NCBI RefSeq assembly: GCF_042433895.1
Contig: NZ_JBHLUA010000002.1
Coordinates: 124,001 to 188,000 of the forward strand
Origin: Mesonia maritima
GTDB lineage: Bacteria > Bacteroidota > Bacteroidia > Flavobacteriales > Flavobacteriaceae
Direction of reading: 5' to 3'
Length of the DNA: 64,000 bases
Shown: piece by piece, positions 51,815-60,641 of the stretch
How the letters are laid out: every line of letters starts with the position of its first letter
Numbering within the stretch: the stretch's first letter is position 1
The notes under the pieces: model-generated
Told to the model about the DNA's origin: nothing
What the model saw: the letters and a program-made list of their open reading frames with translations, nothing else
Database searches by the model: none
Made by a program: the position numbers and the translations under genes

Positions 51815-52480
51815 ATGAAAATTAAACAACTATTTTTTACCGTATTGATGTTGGCCTTTTCAGGAAATTTTTCAACCGCCTTTGCAGCAAATAATTCACT
51901 TATATATAGTGGCACAACTGAAATCTCAAATGAAAAATCTGTTGCAGCCTATGAAAAGAGTAGTTCAGTACCAAATTTACAAACCGATCCTAAAGCCGAT
52001 TTAGATGAGTTTCCAAACCTGCACCCCTTGGTGGTGCATTTTCCCATAGCATTATTGCTATTGGCCGTTGTATTGCAATTAATACAACTTTTTATAATGA
52101 ACCGGACAATGGATTGGGTCGTCCTGCTAACAGTAGGAGCAGGATTTATAGGAGCTTATGTGGCGGGTAACTTTGTACACCCCCATACCGAAGGTCTTAC
52201 CCAAACCGCAAAAAAGGTATTGGAACAGCACGATAAGTATGCAATGTGGGCGATGTGGTCCAGTGCTGCAGCCGCTGTACTCAAACTTGTAAGCCTTTTC
52301 TGGTTTAAGCAAAAAAGATGGTTTGAGGTTTTGGTATTCGCGGTACTTGCCTTTTCCGGATATTCCGTGGGATGGGCTGGACATTATGGTTCTCAATTGG
52401 TATATATAGAAGGTGTTGGTCCACAGGGGCAGTTTTTAGGCGACGAGGCCGAAGAAAGTCACGAAGGTCATTCCCATTAA
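51815..52480 (+). CDS. DUF2231 membrane protein
   Basis: A 221-residue protein. A signal-like helix (about 8-25) is followed by the DUF2231 domain: NLHPLVVHFPIALLLLAVVLQL, four membrane helices in all, a PHTEGLT loop and a His-rich tail (HEGHSH). DUF2231 proteins are common in metal and redox loci; role unknown. The conserved HPLVVHFP His residues could bind haem or metal. Confidence 0.82.
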   Translation: MKIKQLFFTVLMLAFSGNFSTAFAANNSLIYSGTTEISNEKSVAAYEKSSSVPNLQTDPKADLDEFPNLHPLVVHFPIALLLLAVVLQLIQLFIMNRTMDWVVLLTVGAGFIGAYVAGNFVHPHTEGLTQTAKKVLEQHDKYAMWAMWSSAAAAVLKLVSLFWFKQKRWFEVLVFAVLAFSGYSVGWAGHYGSQLVYIEGVGPQGQFLGDEAEESHEGHSH

Positions 52481-52491
52481 ATTAAAAATAT

Positions 52492-53049
52492 ATGAACGAG
52501 CCTAAAGACATAGAATATAAAAATACTTTTTACATCCAGCTTTTGTCAAAAGCCCTGCCAACCATTGCAATTATTGCGGGGCTTGCGATTTTGAGCCTTT
52601 GGGTTACACCGCGATTTAGAGATGCATTATGGCTGTCGTGGTCAATTCTCTTATTTGCAGTGATAAAGACATATTTTATTGTAAGGCTTTCCTTTGATCA
52701 ACTAATGAAAATTATCGGTCAAAGTCATTTATTGAGCCATATTCTTATTTTATTCGGGCTACTTATAACCCTTATTATCTTTTCATTCGCCCTGGATTTT
52801 ACTTCGCTTCAATTTTTTGATACAAAAAATTTCAAAGTTAGTTCGGAAGAAGGAATGAGTGGTTTTAAAATTTTTTATGAACACCTCTATTTTAGCACTA
52901 TAACTTTTTCTTCGATTGGCTATGGAGATATTGTGCCTACTTCTGTTCTTTCCAAAGCTTTGGTGATGTTAGAGGTTGGACTGAGGTTTTTTGTACTTGT
53001 ATTCGGGATCGCCAATATTAATCAAATACGTATAAACGAAAATAAATAA
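52492..53049 (+). CDS. Potassium channel-like two-pore-domain protein
   Basis: A 185-residue protein with about four hydrophobic helices and the selectivity-filter sequence TFSSIGYGDIVPTS (near 140-153), characteristic of K+ channels of the ion_trans_2 group. No RCK or cyclic-nucleotide domain. An ion channel in a copper island might adjust membrane potential under metal stress; that is inference. It is 11 bp downstream of the DUF2231 gene and 7 bp upstream of the permease. Confidence 0.8.
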   Translation: MNEPKDIEYKNTFYIQLLSKALPTIAIIAGLAILSLWVTPRFRDALWLSWSILLFAVIKTYFIVRLSFDQLMKIIGQSHLLSHILILFGLLITLIIFSFALDFTSLQFFDTKNFKVSSEEGMSGFKIFYEHLYFSTITFSSIGYGDIVPTSVLSKALVMLEVGLRFFVLVFGIANINQIRINENK

Positions 53050-53056
53050 GATAATT

Positions 53057-54286
53057 ATGAACGACTTTCTAAAACAATGGGGCGAAGCTGCTTATACCAC
53101 CACCGGATTTTTCTGGATGGCGTTGTGGGCATTCGTGTTGGGGTATGTCATCAGTAGTATGATCCAGATTTTCGTGACCGAAAAACGAATGCAGAAAACT
53201 ATGGGCGGTGAAGAATCTAAAGGTGTCTTGTTGGGCACATTTTTCGGGTTTATAAGCAGTTCGTGCAGCTTTGCGGCCTTGGCAAGCACAAAGTCACTTT
53301 TTAAAAAAGGAGCAAGTTTTATATCATCCATCGCATTTTTGTTGGCTTCGACAAATCTCGTCATCGAACTGGGGATTATCATCTCAATATTTTTGGGATG
53401 GCAGTTTGTGGTGGGCGAGTATGCCGGAGGAATTTTATTGATAGGTATCAGCTGGGTTTTAATACGGCTCATCAATCCCAAAAAGCTCATTGATAAGGCA
53501 AGGGAAAATCTTGAAAAGGAAGATGAAGGTTCAGGAATGGACGATTCCAAAAATTGGAAAAAGCAGATTCAAAAAGAAGATAGCTGGGCGAAAGTGGGCA
53601 AAAAATATAAGATGGAATGGCAAATGGTCTGGAAAGATGTAACCGTGGGGTTTACCATTGCCGGCATTGTTGCAGCCTTTGTACCTGATGCGTGGTTTCA
53701 GACCCTCTTTATTGGAAGCGGTCAGGGAAATACGGACTTTTCTTTTTTTGAAATCCTGGAACACATTATAGTGGGCCCCGTTGCAGCGTTTGTAACGTTT
53801 ATAGGGTCTATGGGCAACATCCCCTTGGCCGCTTTGCTATTCGGAAAAGGGGTCAGTTTTGCGGGGGTAATGGCTTTTATTTTCAGTGATCTGGTCGTTT
53901 TTCCAATTTTAAGAATCAATGCGAAGTACTACGGTTGGAAAATGTCATTATTTATTCTCTTCTTACTATTTACCTCGTTAATTGGAGCCTCACTCATTTT
54001 GCACTATTCTTTTGACCTGATGAGCCTGTTACCAGATCCATCACAGGTACAGGTTCAGGATAGCGAATATTTTAAGATCAACTATACCCTTTACCTAAAT
54101 CTTGCATTTTTAGCAATATCAGGGTATTTAATTTATCTGGGGTTTTTCAAAAAGAAGGATGTGGACAGCAAAATGGGCGAAATGGCCCCTAAAAGTCAAT
54201 TGCTCGAAAACATCTTAAAATATTCCGCTTTTATCAGTTATATCTGGATTGTGGGCGGGCTGATTGTAAAATTTTTTATGAATTAA
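53057..54286 (+). CDS. COG0701/UPF0718-like permease
   Basis: A 409-residue integral membrane permease of the UPF0718/ArsP_2-like group. The first part has the SSSCSFAALASTKSLFKKGASFISSIAFLLASTN block (the family's conserved Cys-containing stretch) and about eight or more hydrophobic helices. The central cytosolic loop (about 145-190) is acidic/basic mixed. Members export arsenic or other metals/metalloids; this copy could export Cu or Zn. Substrate unproven. Confidence 0.8.
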   Translation: MNDFLKQWGEAAYTTTGFFWMALWAFVLGYVISSMIQIFVTEKRMQKTMGGEESKGVLLGTFFGFISSSCSFAALASTKSLFKKGASFISSIAFLLASTNLVIELGIIISIFLGWQFVVGEYAGGILLIGISWVLIRLINPKKLIDKARENLEKEDEGSGMDDSKNWKKQIQKEDSWAKVGKKYKMEWQMVWKDVTVGFTIAGIVAAFVPDAWFQTLFIGSGQGNTDFSFFEILEHIIVGPVAAFVTFIGSMGNIPLAALLFGKGVSFAGVMAFIFSDLVVFPILRINAKYYGWKMSLFILFLLFTSLIGASLILHYSFDLMSLLPDPSQVQVQDSEYFKINYTLYLNLAFLAISGYLIYLGFFKKKDVDSKMGEMAPKSQLLENILKYSAFISYIWIVGGLIVKFFMN

Positions 54287-54402
54287 GATTTAAATTAAAG
54301 GAGTAATCATTAACAAAATGGTAGTCAAAAGAAAAAGATTATCAATTTAAATAGACCCTAAGTAAAAAGACTTAACAATTATCAATCAAAAAAAATAAAA
54401 AA

Positions 54403-54894
54403 ATGAAGTCAACAGAAAAAAAACAAGATGGAATAAAAAAAAGTAATTATAGCAGGTTTTTAGCTATGCTTGGTCTTTCCTTTATCGCTATGTACGTCAC
54501 AATGTATCTCAATACATACGAAATAGACCACGTGTATTTTAGTCTTACCAGATTTTATATGACCTGTTTGGGAATAGCCTGTATGGCGGTCATTATGTGG
54601 TTCTTTATGCGAAAAATGTATCAAAACAAGAAAAAGAACATCGCGATACTTGCGGGAAGCGCGATTCTGTTTGCGGGTGCTTTTGGCTTGGTAAGAGCCC
54701 AGGCCCCCATCATTGGAGACGTTTTATATATGAAGGCAATGATCCCGCATCATTCCATAGCCATTTTGACCAGCAAGCGAGCCGATATAAAAGATCCGGA
54801 AGTACGAAAATTGGCGGATGAAATCATTAAGGCTCAGGAAAAGGAAATTGCTGAAATGAAACAGTATATCAAACGATTAGAAAACAAGAAGTAA
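54403..54894 (+). CDS. DUF305 family membrane protein
   Basis: A 163-residue protein with about three N-terminal helices (25-43, 52-70, 80-97) and a C-terminal DUF305-type helix bundle: YMKAMIPHHSIAILTSKRADIKDPEVRKLADEIIKAQEKEIAEMKQYI. DUF305 (ferritin-like) proteins bind copper/metal by a Met/His pattern (MIPHH). The arrangement with membrane helices is as in Bacteroidetes homologues. It lies 25 bp before the CusB gene. Confidence 0.85.
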   Translation: MKSTEKKQDGIKKSNYSRFLAMLGLSFIAMYVTMYLNTYEIDHVYFSLTRFYMTCLGIACMAVIMWFFMRKMYQNKKKNIAILAGSAILFAGAFGLVRAQAPIIGDVLYMKAMIPHHSIAILTSKRADIKDPEVRKLADEIIKAQEKEIAEMKQYIKRLENKK

Positions 54895-54919
54895 ATAAAC
54901 AGATTTAATTTTATATGTT

Positions 54920-56734
54920 ATGAACAAGAAATTTTTATACATAAGTATCGCAGGTATTGTGGGCCTATTGGCAGGATACCTAATTTTCGGGAAGCCGGTG
55001 GATGAATCTACGGCTAGTAAGGATGTATCCGAGGTGTCCAATACTCACGATCATTCTGGCGAAACCGCCAATCAAATGTGGACGTGTTCAATGCACCCAC
55101 AGATTATGCAACCGGAACCGGGAGATTGCCCTATTTGTGGAATGGAACTTATCCCGGCCGAATCTGGAGCTGATGGCCTATCTGCAAATGAAATTAAAAT
55201 GACCAAAAACGCAATGGCACTGGCCAATATTCAAACCAATGTAGTTGGTAATGCTGTAGGCGAAAATGGAAATGTTACGTCTTTATCCGGTAAAATCGTG
55301 GAAAACGAAGAAGCGAGTGCAGTACAGGCCAGTTATTTTGATGGGAGGATTGAACGCCTAAATGTAAATTATGAAGGACAAGAAGTTCGCAAAAGGCAGC
55401 TTTTGGCAACAATCTACTCGCCTAATCTTGTTGCTGCCCAACAAGAACTCATTACCACGGCTTCCCTTAAAGAAAGCCAGCCCGCACTTTATAAATCCGT
55501 ACGGAATAAATTGAAGCTCTGGAAACTTTCAGAAAGCCAGATCAACAGCATCGAAGAATCTGGAGAAGTTCGTGAAAATTTTCCCATTTATGCCACGGTT
55601 TCCGGAACAGTTTCCGAAAAAATGGCGGAAGAGGGCGATTACGTAAAACAGGGGCAGCCCATTTTAAAATTGAACAACCTAAATACGGTCTGGGCAGAGT
55701 TTGATGCCTACGAAAATCAAATTTCACAATTTGAAAAAGGGCAGGAAATAAAAATGACCACCAATGCCTATCCCAATAAAGAATTTGATGCGAAAATATC
55801 TTTTATTGACCCGGTATTAAACACCCAAACCAGAATAGTAACGGTAAGGGCTACTATACAAAATAAAAACAACTTCTTGAAGCCAGGAATGTTCGTTACA
55901 GGTAAATTTGAAGGTATTGAGCCTTCTGGTGAAGAACAGCTTCTTGTTCCGGCAAGCGCGGTAATGTGGACAGGGGAACGTTCATTGGTGTATGTAAAAA
56001 CAGATCCCGACGAACCTGTCTTTGAAATGCGTGAAGTGACGATAGGTAACAGAAACGGGGAAACCTATTCTATAACAAGCGGATTGGAAGATGGAGATGT
56101 AATCGTGACCAATGGAACGTTTACCGTGGATGCCGCTGCACAGTTAAGTGGTAAAAAATCAATGATGAATCAAGAAGGTGGCAAGACAATGACAGGGCAC
56201 GAAGGACATACTGGGATGCAGCAAGCAAACACCGAAGCCATTGGTAATAGCATTGACCATACGAAAATGAACGAAAGAATAGATGTTCCTGCCAAGTTTC
56301 AAAAACAGGTAGAGCAGGTTTTTGATGGCTATATTGATTTGAAAAATGCCTTAGTAAATGATAATGCGAAAAACGCACAGCAAGCTGCTGAACGGGTAGA
56401 AAAAAGTCTGAGCAAGGTGGATATGAAATTATTGGAAAATGAAAAAACGCACAAGCACTGGATGACCATTCAAAAGGAATTAAAGTCATCGTCAAATGCT
56501 ATTTCCCTTTCTTCAGATATTAAAAAACAAAGGGACCACTTTAAACATTTATCTGCCCATATGATAAGCAGTGTCCAACTCTTTGGGGTAAACCAAAAAG
56601 CCTACAGCCAATTTTGTCCTATGGCCAATAGTAACAAGGGAGCTTATTGGTTAAGTTTAGAAAAAGAAATCCAAAATCCATATTATGGACAAGCTATGTT
56701 GACCTGTGGCGAGGTTAGGGAGACCTTTGAGTAG
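54920..56734 (+). CDS. cusB: CusB-type efflux adaptor with metal-binding and DUF3347 domains
   Basis: A 604-residue periplasmic adaptor. One N-terminal membrane helix (about 5-22), then a heavy-metal-binding domain with WTCSMHPQIMQPEPGDCPICGMEL (Cys56, His59, Cys70, Cys73), barrel and hairpin parts (about 95-410), and a C-terminal DUF3347 domain (about 450-604) with FCPM and NPYYG...CGEV. It should link CusA (41756) with the TolC-like channel and transfer Cu(I)/Ag(I) to the pump. Separated from cusA/cusC by 8 kb. Confidence 0.9.
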   Translation: MNKKFLYISIAGIVGLLAGYLIFGKPVDESTASKDVSEVSNTHDHSGETANQMWTCSMHPQIMQPEPGDCPICGMELIPAESGADGLSANEIKMTKNAMALANIQTNVVGNAVGENGNVTSLSGKIVENEEASAVQASYFDGRIERLNVNYEGQEVRKRQLLATIYSPNLVAAQQELITTASLKESQPALYKSVRNKLKLWKLSESQINSIEESGEVRENFPIYATVSGTVSEKMAEEGDYVKQGQPILKLNNLNTVWAEFDAYENQISQFEKGQEIKMTTNAYPNKEFDAKISFIDPVLNTQTRIVTVRATIQNKNNFLKPGMFVTGKFEGIEPSGEEQLLVPASAVMWTGERSLVYVKTDPDEPVFEMREVTIGNRNGETYSITSGLEDGDVIVTNGTFTVDAAAQLSGKKSMMNQEGGKTMTGHEGHTGMQQANTEAIGNSIDHTKMNERIDVPAKFQKQVEQVFDGYIDLKNALVNDNAKNAQQAAERVEKSLSKVDMKLLENEKTHKHWMTIQKELKSSSNAISLSSDIKKQRDHFKHLSAHMISSVQLFGVNQKAYSQFCPMANSNKGAYWLSLEKEIQNPYYGQAMLTCGEVRETFE

Positions 56735-56796
56735 TTATCTCCACAGTAAGTTTTCAAAAATAAAGCCATTTTCTACTTGAAAATTGAAGAAAGAAT

Positions 56797-56955
56797 ATGA
56801 GTGAAAAAAGGAGAAATAGAAGAAAAAATAAAAGCAGAAAAGACATAAAAACCAGCAATAACACCATTACGGAAAAGGATAAAATTTATGGTATTATTGC
56901 TATGGTTATTATTTTTATAACGGCCTTGATTGCTGCCATCTTTGTGAGTTTTTAA
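56797..56955 (+). CDS. Small basic membrane protein
   Basis: A 52-residue frame: a strongly basic start (MSEKRRNRRKNKSRKDIK), then a membrane helix (IIAMVIIFITALIAAIFVSF). It is placed between the CusB gene and the third AraC-type gene (37-bp gap). Amino-acid pattern and position support a real small membrane protein; no family known. Confidence 0.45.
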   Translation: MSEKRRNRRKNKSRKDIKTSNNTITEKDKIYGIIAMVIIFITALIAAIFVSF

Positions 56956-56992
56956 GGCGTGAGAATCCATTCTAATATATGAAATCCACAAT

Positions 56993-57559
56993 ATGCCCAA
57001 TATCCTTTATATAAAAAATATGGTGTGCCCCAGATGTATAAGTTCTGTATCCCGTATTTTGAACAAATTGAATATTGAATACAAAACTATAGAGTTGGGT
57101 GAAGTAGCTTTGACAAATGAACTGAGCCCTAAAAATAAAAGTTTATTGTCCGTGGAATTTCAAAATGAAGGGTTCAGTTTGGTTAATGATAGAAAAAGTC
57201 AACTCATTGAACAAATGAAAAGTTTGGTGGTGGATAAAATCCATCACTCTAACGAGGCACTCGATATAAAATGGCCAGAGTATATTAGTGGGAAATTGTA
57301 TCTGGATTATAAATATCTTAGCTCCTTATTTTCTGCTGTAGAGAGTATTACGTTTGAGCAGTATATCATCAACCAAAAGATCGAACGCGTAAAGGAACTT
57401 ATTGTATATAATGAATTGAGTTTAAGCAAAATTGCATTTCAAATGAGCTATAGCAGCGTTGCTTATTTAAGCAATCAATTTAAAAAAATTACGGGGATGA
57501 CACCTACACATTTCAAAAATTCTACTAACAAAAACCGAAAGAATTTGGATGAGGTGTAG
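56993..57559 (+). CDS. AraC-family regulator with CxxC metal-binding-like N-terminus (copy 3)
   Basis: A 188-residue homologue of the 39748 and 46758 products: LYIKNMVCPRCISSV (Cys12, Cys15), HMA-like N-terminus, AraC HTH (YLDYKYLSSLFSAVESITFEQ; IAFQMSYSSVAYLSNQFKKITGMTPTHFK). More diverged from the other two, mainly in the N-terminal domain. It precedes the copA gene by 104 bp in the same direction and may regulate it. Confidence 0.8.
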   Translation: MPNILYIKNMVCPRCISSVSRILNKLNIEYKTIELGEVALTNELSPKNKSLLSVEFQNEGFSLVNDRKSQLIEQMKSLVVDKIHHSNEALDIKWPEYISGKLYLDYKYLSSLFSAVESITFEQYIINQKIERVKELIVYNELSLSKIAFQMSYSSVAYLSNQFKKITGMTPTHFKNSTNKNRKNLDEV

Positions 57560-57663
57560 AATTATTCCATTAATCTGAAAATATTACAAATCATTCAGCC
57601 CATTCCATAATACTTCAAGCCTGTTATTTTTCGAAATTTGTATCAAACAAGATCAAACAGTCT

Positions 57664-59925
57664 ATGGAAGCAGTAAATGTATTTGAACACCAAAAAAAAG
57701 AGAAAACGAACCCAGGCATAAAAAACTCCTTTCCGGTAACGGGAATGACCTGTGCAGCTTGTGCCTCTAGCGTAGAGTCTATTCTTTTACATACGGAAGG
57801 GGTGAACAGGGCGAGTGTGAATTTTGCCAGCAGTTCTGTTCTCGTAGAATATGAAAAGGGGTTGAGCCCTAATCAACTTCAAAACGCACTTCGCGAAGTG
57901 GGTTATGACATTATCATTGATGCGGAGAATCCTTCGGAAGTTCAACAAGAACTACAGCAAAAACATTATCAAGATATAAAAAGCCGTACTATTTGGTCGG
58001 CTATTCTTACGCTACCCATTTTTGTATTGGGTATGTTCTATATGCAATGGGAACCAGGTAAATGGATTTCTTTGGTACTGACCTTTCCAATTCTTTTTTG
58101 GTTCGGTCGTAGCTTTTTCATCAATGCTTTCAAGCAGGCTAAACACGGTAAGGCGAATATGGACACCTTGGTAGCTTTGAGTACCGGAATCGCTTTTCTC
58201 TTTAGTGTATTCAATACTTTTTTTCCTGAATTTTGGTTGAGCCGTGGTATTGAGCCTCACGTGTATTACGAAGCTGCTACTGTAATTATTACCTTTATTT
58301 CTTTAGGAAAACTATTGGAGGAAAAGGCAAAATCAAACACCTCTTCGGCCATTAAAAAGCTTATGGGATTACAACCCAAAACGCTAAAAATTATTGAGAA
58401 TGGGGAAGAAAAAGAAATTCCTATTTCGTCTGTGCAAGTCGGTCAGACGATATTGGTTCGTCCGGGAGAAAAGATTCCTGTGGACGGCGAAGTTTCCAAA
58501 GGAAATTCTTACGTAGATGAAAGTATGATTACGGGAGAACCTGTTCCAGTTGAAAAAATAAAGGATGAAAAGGTATTTGCGGGCACGGTAAACCAAAAAG
58601 GGAGTTTTCAATTTACAGCCGAAAAAGTAGGTGGAGAAACCTTGCTGTCACAAATCATTAAAATGGTTCAGCAAGCGCAAGGCAGCAAAGCACCAGTTCA
58701 AAAACTGGTTGATAAAATTGCTGGAATATTTGTTCCTGTAGTGCTGGGTATATCTATCATTACATTCATTGTTTGGATGTCGGTTGGAGGCGATAATGCA
58801 TTTTCACAAGCCTTATTAACTTCTGTAGCAGTATTGGTTATCGCTTGTCCTTGTGCCTTGGGCTTGGCAACACCTACCGCTATAATGGTCGGTATTGGCA
58901 AAGGAGCTGAAAATAATATTCTTATAAAAGATGCTGAAAGTTTAGAACTGGGTCATAAAGTGAATGCCGTCATTCTTGATAAAACCGGTACGATTACCGA
59001 AGGAAAACCAGTAGTAACAAACGTACATTGGAAGGATAAGCTTGAAAATCAAAATGAATACAAGGAAATTCTTTTGGCTATTGAATCACAATCGGAACAT
59101 CCTTTGGCAGAAGCAGTAGTGAACCACTTTAAAGATGAAAAGATTGAAAAAACTGAAATTGCTTCTTTTGAAAGTATTACAGGAAAAGGCGTAAAAGCTC
59201 AAACAGAAAATGGTTCAAAATATTATGTGGGCAACCATAAGCTAATGGTCGATAAAAATATTCAAATCAGCGCTTCCTTAAGGCAAACAGCAGAAAGTCT
59301 TGAAGAGCAAGCAAAAACAGTCATTTTCTTTAGTAATGAAAAACAAGTTCTGGCGATACTCGCTATTGCAGACAAGATTAAGGAAACTTCGAAAAAGGCC
59401 ATAACAACGCTTCAAGAACGAGGCATCCAGGTCTATATGCTTACTGGAGATAATAATAAAACCGCATCAGCTGTCGCAAAAGAAGTAAGAATAACAAATT
59501 ATCAAGGAGAAGTAATGCCCTCAGAGAAAGCAGGTTTCGTTGAAAAGTTACAAGCCGACGGAAAGATAGTAGCTATGGTTGGCGATGGTATCAATGATTC
59601 CCACGCTTTGGCACAGGCCAATGTGAGTATCGCTATGGGTAAAGGTTCGGATATAGCTATGGACGTGGCAAAAATGACATTGATAACGTCAGATTTGCAA
59701 TCCATACCCAAAGCATTGGAACTGTCAAAAAGAACCGTTTTGGGCATACGTCAGAACTTGTTCTGGGCATTTATTTACAACATCATTGGTATTCCAATAG
59801 CGGCAGGAGTACTTTATCCCGTAAATGGGTTTTTATTAGACCCTATGATTGCAGGTGCAGCAATGGCATTTAGCAGCGTATCTGTAGTTGCAAATAGCTT
59901 AAGACTGAAACGAGTAAAACTTTAA
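57664..59925 (+). CDS. copA: CopA-type Cu(I)-exporting P-type ATPase
   Basis: A 753-residue P1B-1 ATPase. One HMA domain at the N-terminus (GMTCAACASS; Cys30, Cys33) is followed by eight helices with CPC (395-397) in the sixth, the mark of P1B-1. Phosphorylation DKTGT is at 439-443, and MTGEP is in the actuator. It exports Cu(I) from the cytoplasm. The copB at 22022 differs by having CPH and a His-rich tail, so both exporters are carried. A metallochaperone follows at 59949. Confidence 0.93.
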   Translation: MEAVNVFEHQKKEKTNPGIKNSFPVTGMTCAACASSVESILLHTEGVNRASVNFASSSVLVEYEKGLSPNQLQNALREVGYDIIIDAENPSEVQQELQQKHYQDIKSRTIWSAILTLPIFVLGMFYMQWEPGKWISLVLTFPILFWFGRSFFINAFKQAKHGKANMDTLVALSTGIAFLFSVFNTFFPEFWLSRGIEPHVYYEAATVIITFISLGKLLEEKAKSNTSSAIKKLMGLQPKTLKIIENGEEKEIPISSVQVGQTILVRPGEKIPVDGEVSKGNSYVDESMITGEPVPVEKIKDEKVFAGTVNQKGSFQFTAEKVGGETLLSQIIKMVQQAQGSKAPVQKLVDKIAGIFVPVVLGISIITFIVWMSVGGDNAFSQALLTSVAVLVIACPCALGLATPTAIMVGIGKGAENNILIKDAESLELGHKVNAVILDKTGTITEGKPVVTNVHWKDKLENQNEYKEILLAIESQSEHPLAEAVVNHFKDEKIEKTEIASFESITGKGVKAQTENGSKYYVGNHKLMVDKNIQISASLRQTAESLEEQAKTVIFFSNEKQVLAILAIADKIKETSKKAITTLQERGIQVYMLTGDNNKTASAVAKEVRITNYQGEVMPSEKAGFVEKLQADGKIVAMVGDGINDSHALAQANVSIAMGKGSDIAMDVAKMTLITSDLQSIPKALELSKRTVLGIRQNLFWAFIYNIIGIPIAAGVLYPVNGFLLDPMIAGAAMAFSSVSVVANSLRLKRVKL

Positions 59926-59948
59926 TATTAATTATAAATTCAAAAACA

Positions 59949-60161
59949 ATGAAAACTTTAAAATTTAAAACAAATATCAATTGTGGTGGTTGTGTATCAA
60001 AAGTAACCCCTTTTTTAAACAAACAAGACGGTGTTGAAAGATGGGAAGTGGATACCGGTAACCCCGATAAAATCTTAACTGTGGAAAGTAAAGGTGCTAC
60101 CGATGAAGATATAGAAACCACTTTAAAGAAGATTGGATTTAAAGCTGAGAAAATTGCTTAA
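59949..60161 (+). CDS. HMA copper chaperone
   Basis: A 70-residue HMA domain with NINCGGC (Cys12, Cys15) and a typical beta-alpha-beta-beta-alpha-beta pattern; it would carry Cu(I) to CopA. It lies 23 bp after copA and is co-transcribed with it. Last intact gene of the metal region. Confidence 0.88.
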   Translation: MKTLKFKTNINCGGCVSKVTPFLNKQDGVERWEVDTGNPDKILTVESKGATDEDIETTLKKIGFKAEKIA

Positions 60162-60335
60162 AAATTCAAAGGGTTTGTGGCTGTCTGGAAAATTTTGATA
60201 GGCTCTTTTACCTTGGAAGATCAAGAAACAAAATTAACTATTTTTTTATTATATTGAAAATCAGTTTTTTGTAAAAAGAGCTTATTGAAATTAAATATGA
60301 TAGGATTTGTTCGTGTTTATATTCAAATATTCCTA

Positions 60336-60343
60336 TATCTTTG
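60336..60343 (+). promoter_or_regulatory. Bacteroidetes -7 promoter box
   Basis: TATCTTTG matches the TAnnTTTG consensus, the same as at 41189. There is no reading frame behind it; a structured non-coding stretch and a strong terminator follow. No -33 box at the usual spacing was found. Confidence 0.45.
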
Positions 60344-60347
60344 TGCC

Positions 60348-60538
60348 CACGGAAAAAATCGTAGCAAAGGTTACCTATTCGGTTACCTCGATTTATTGAA
60401 ATAGACCAAGTGTCTGGTAATCAAAATATTGTTGGGTAGCAATTTAGTTCTGCCACCCCGACACCAAGGGTATTATTGAGAATTAAATAATACTTAACTA
60501 AATGAAAACCAGTAAAAATATATTTTACTGGTTTTTTT
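60348..60538 (+). ncRNA. Candidate structured non-coding RNA
   Basis: About 190 nt between a -7 box (60336) and a strong terminator (60505-60538). Possible stems: AAATCG 60356-60361 with CGATTT 60389-60394, enclosing two GGTTACCT copies; ACCA 60405-60408 with TGGT 60415-60418; and an 11-bp imperfect stem GTTGGGTAGCA 60431-60441 with TGCCACCCCGAC 60451-60462. No coding frame. I do not recognise a known RNA family; it does not fit tRNA or tmRNA. Might also be an att or integrase-related structure. Confidence 0.35.
60505..60538 (+). terminator. Rho-independent terminator
   Basis: A perfect 13-bp stem AAAACCAGTAAAA (60505-60517) with TTTTACTGGTTTT (60523-60535), loop of 5 nt, within a T-run to 60538. 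It ends the candidate RNA transcript. Confidence 0.75.
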
Positions 60539-60641
60539 ATGCTTAAATAATTGCATATAAAATATGTCCTAATTTGTGTCCTACTTTTTAAGTGAAAAAT
60601 TCTTAAATTTAGGCTTCATCTCAGTATTAAACTGACCTAAC

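Noticed and set aside
60348..60538. tRNA or tmRNA as ICE attachment gene
   Set aside because: No 7-bp acceptor stem, T-loop consensus or tmRNA tag frame is seen; the stems found do not match either fold.
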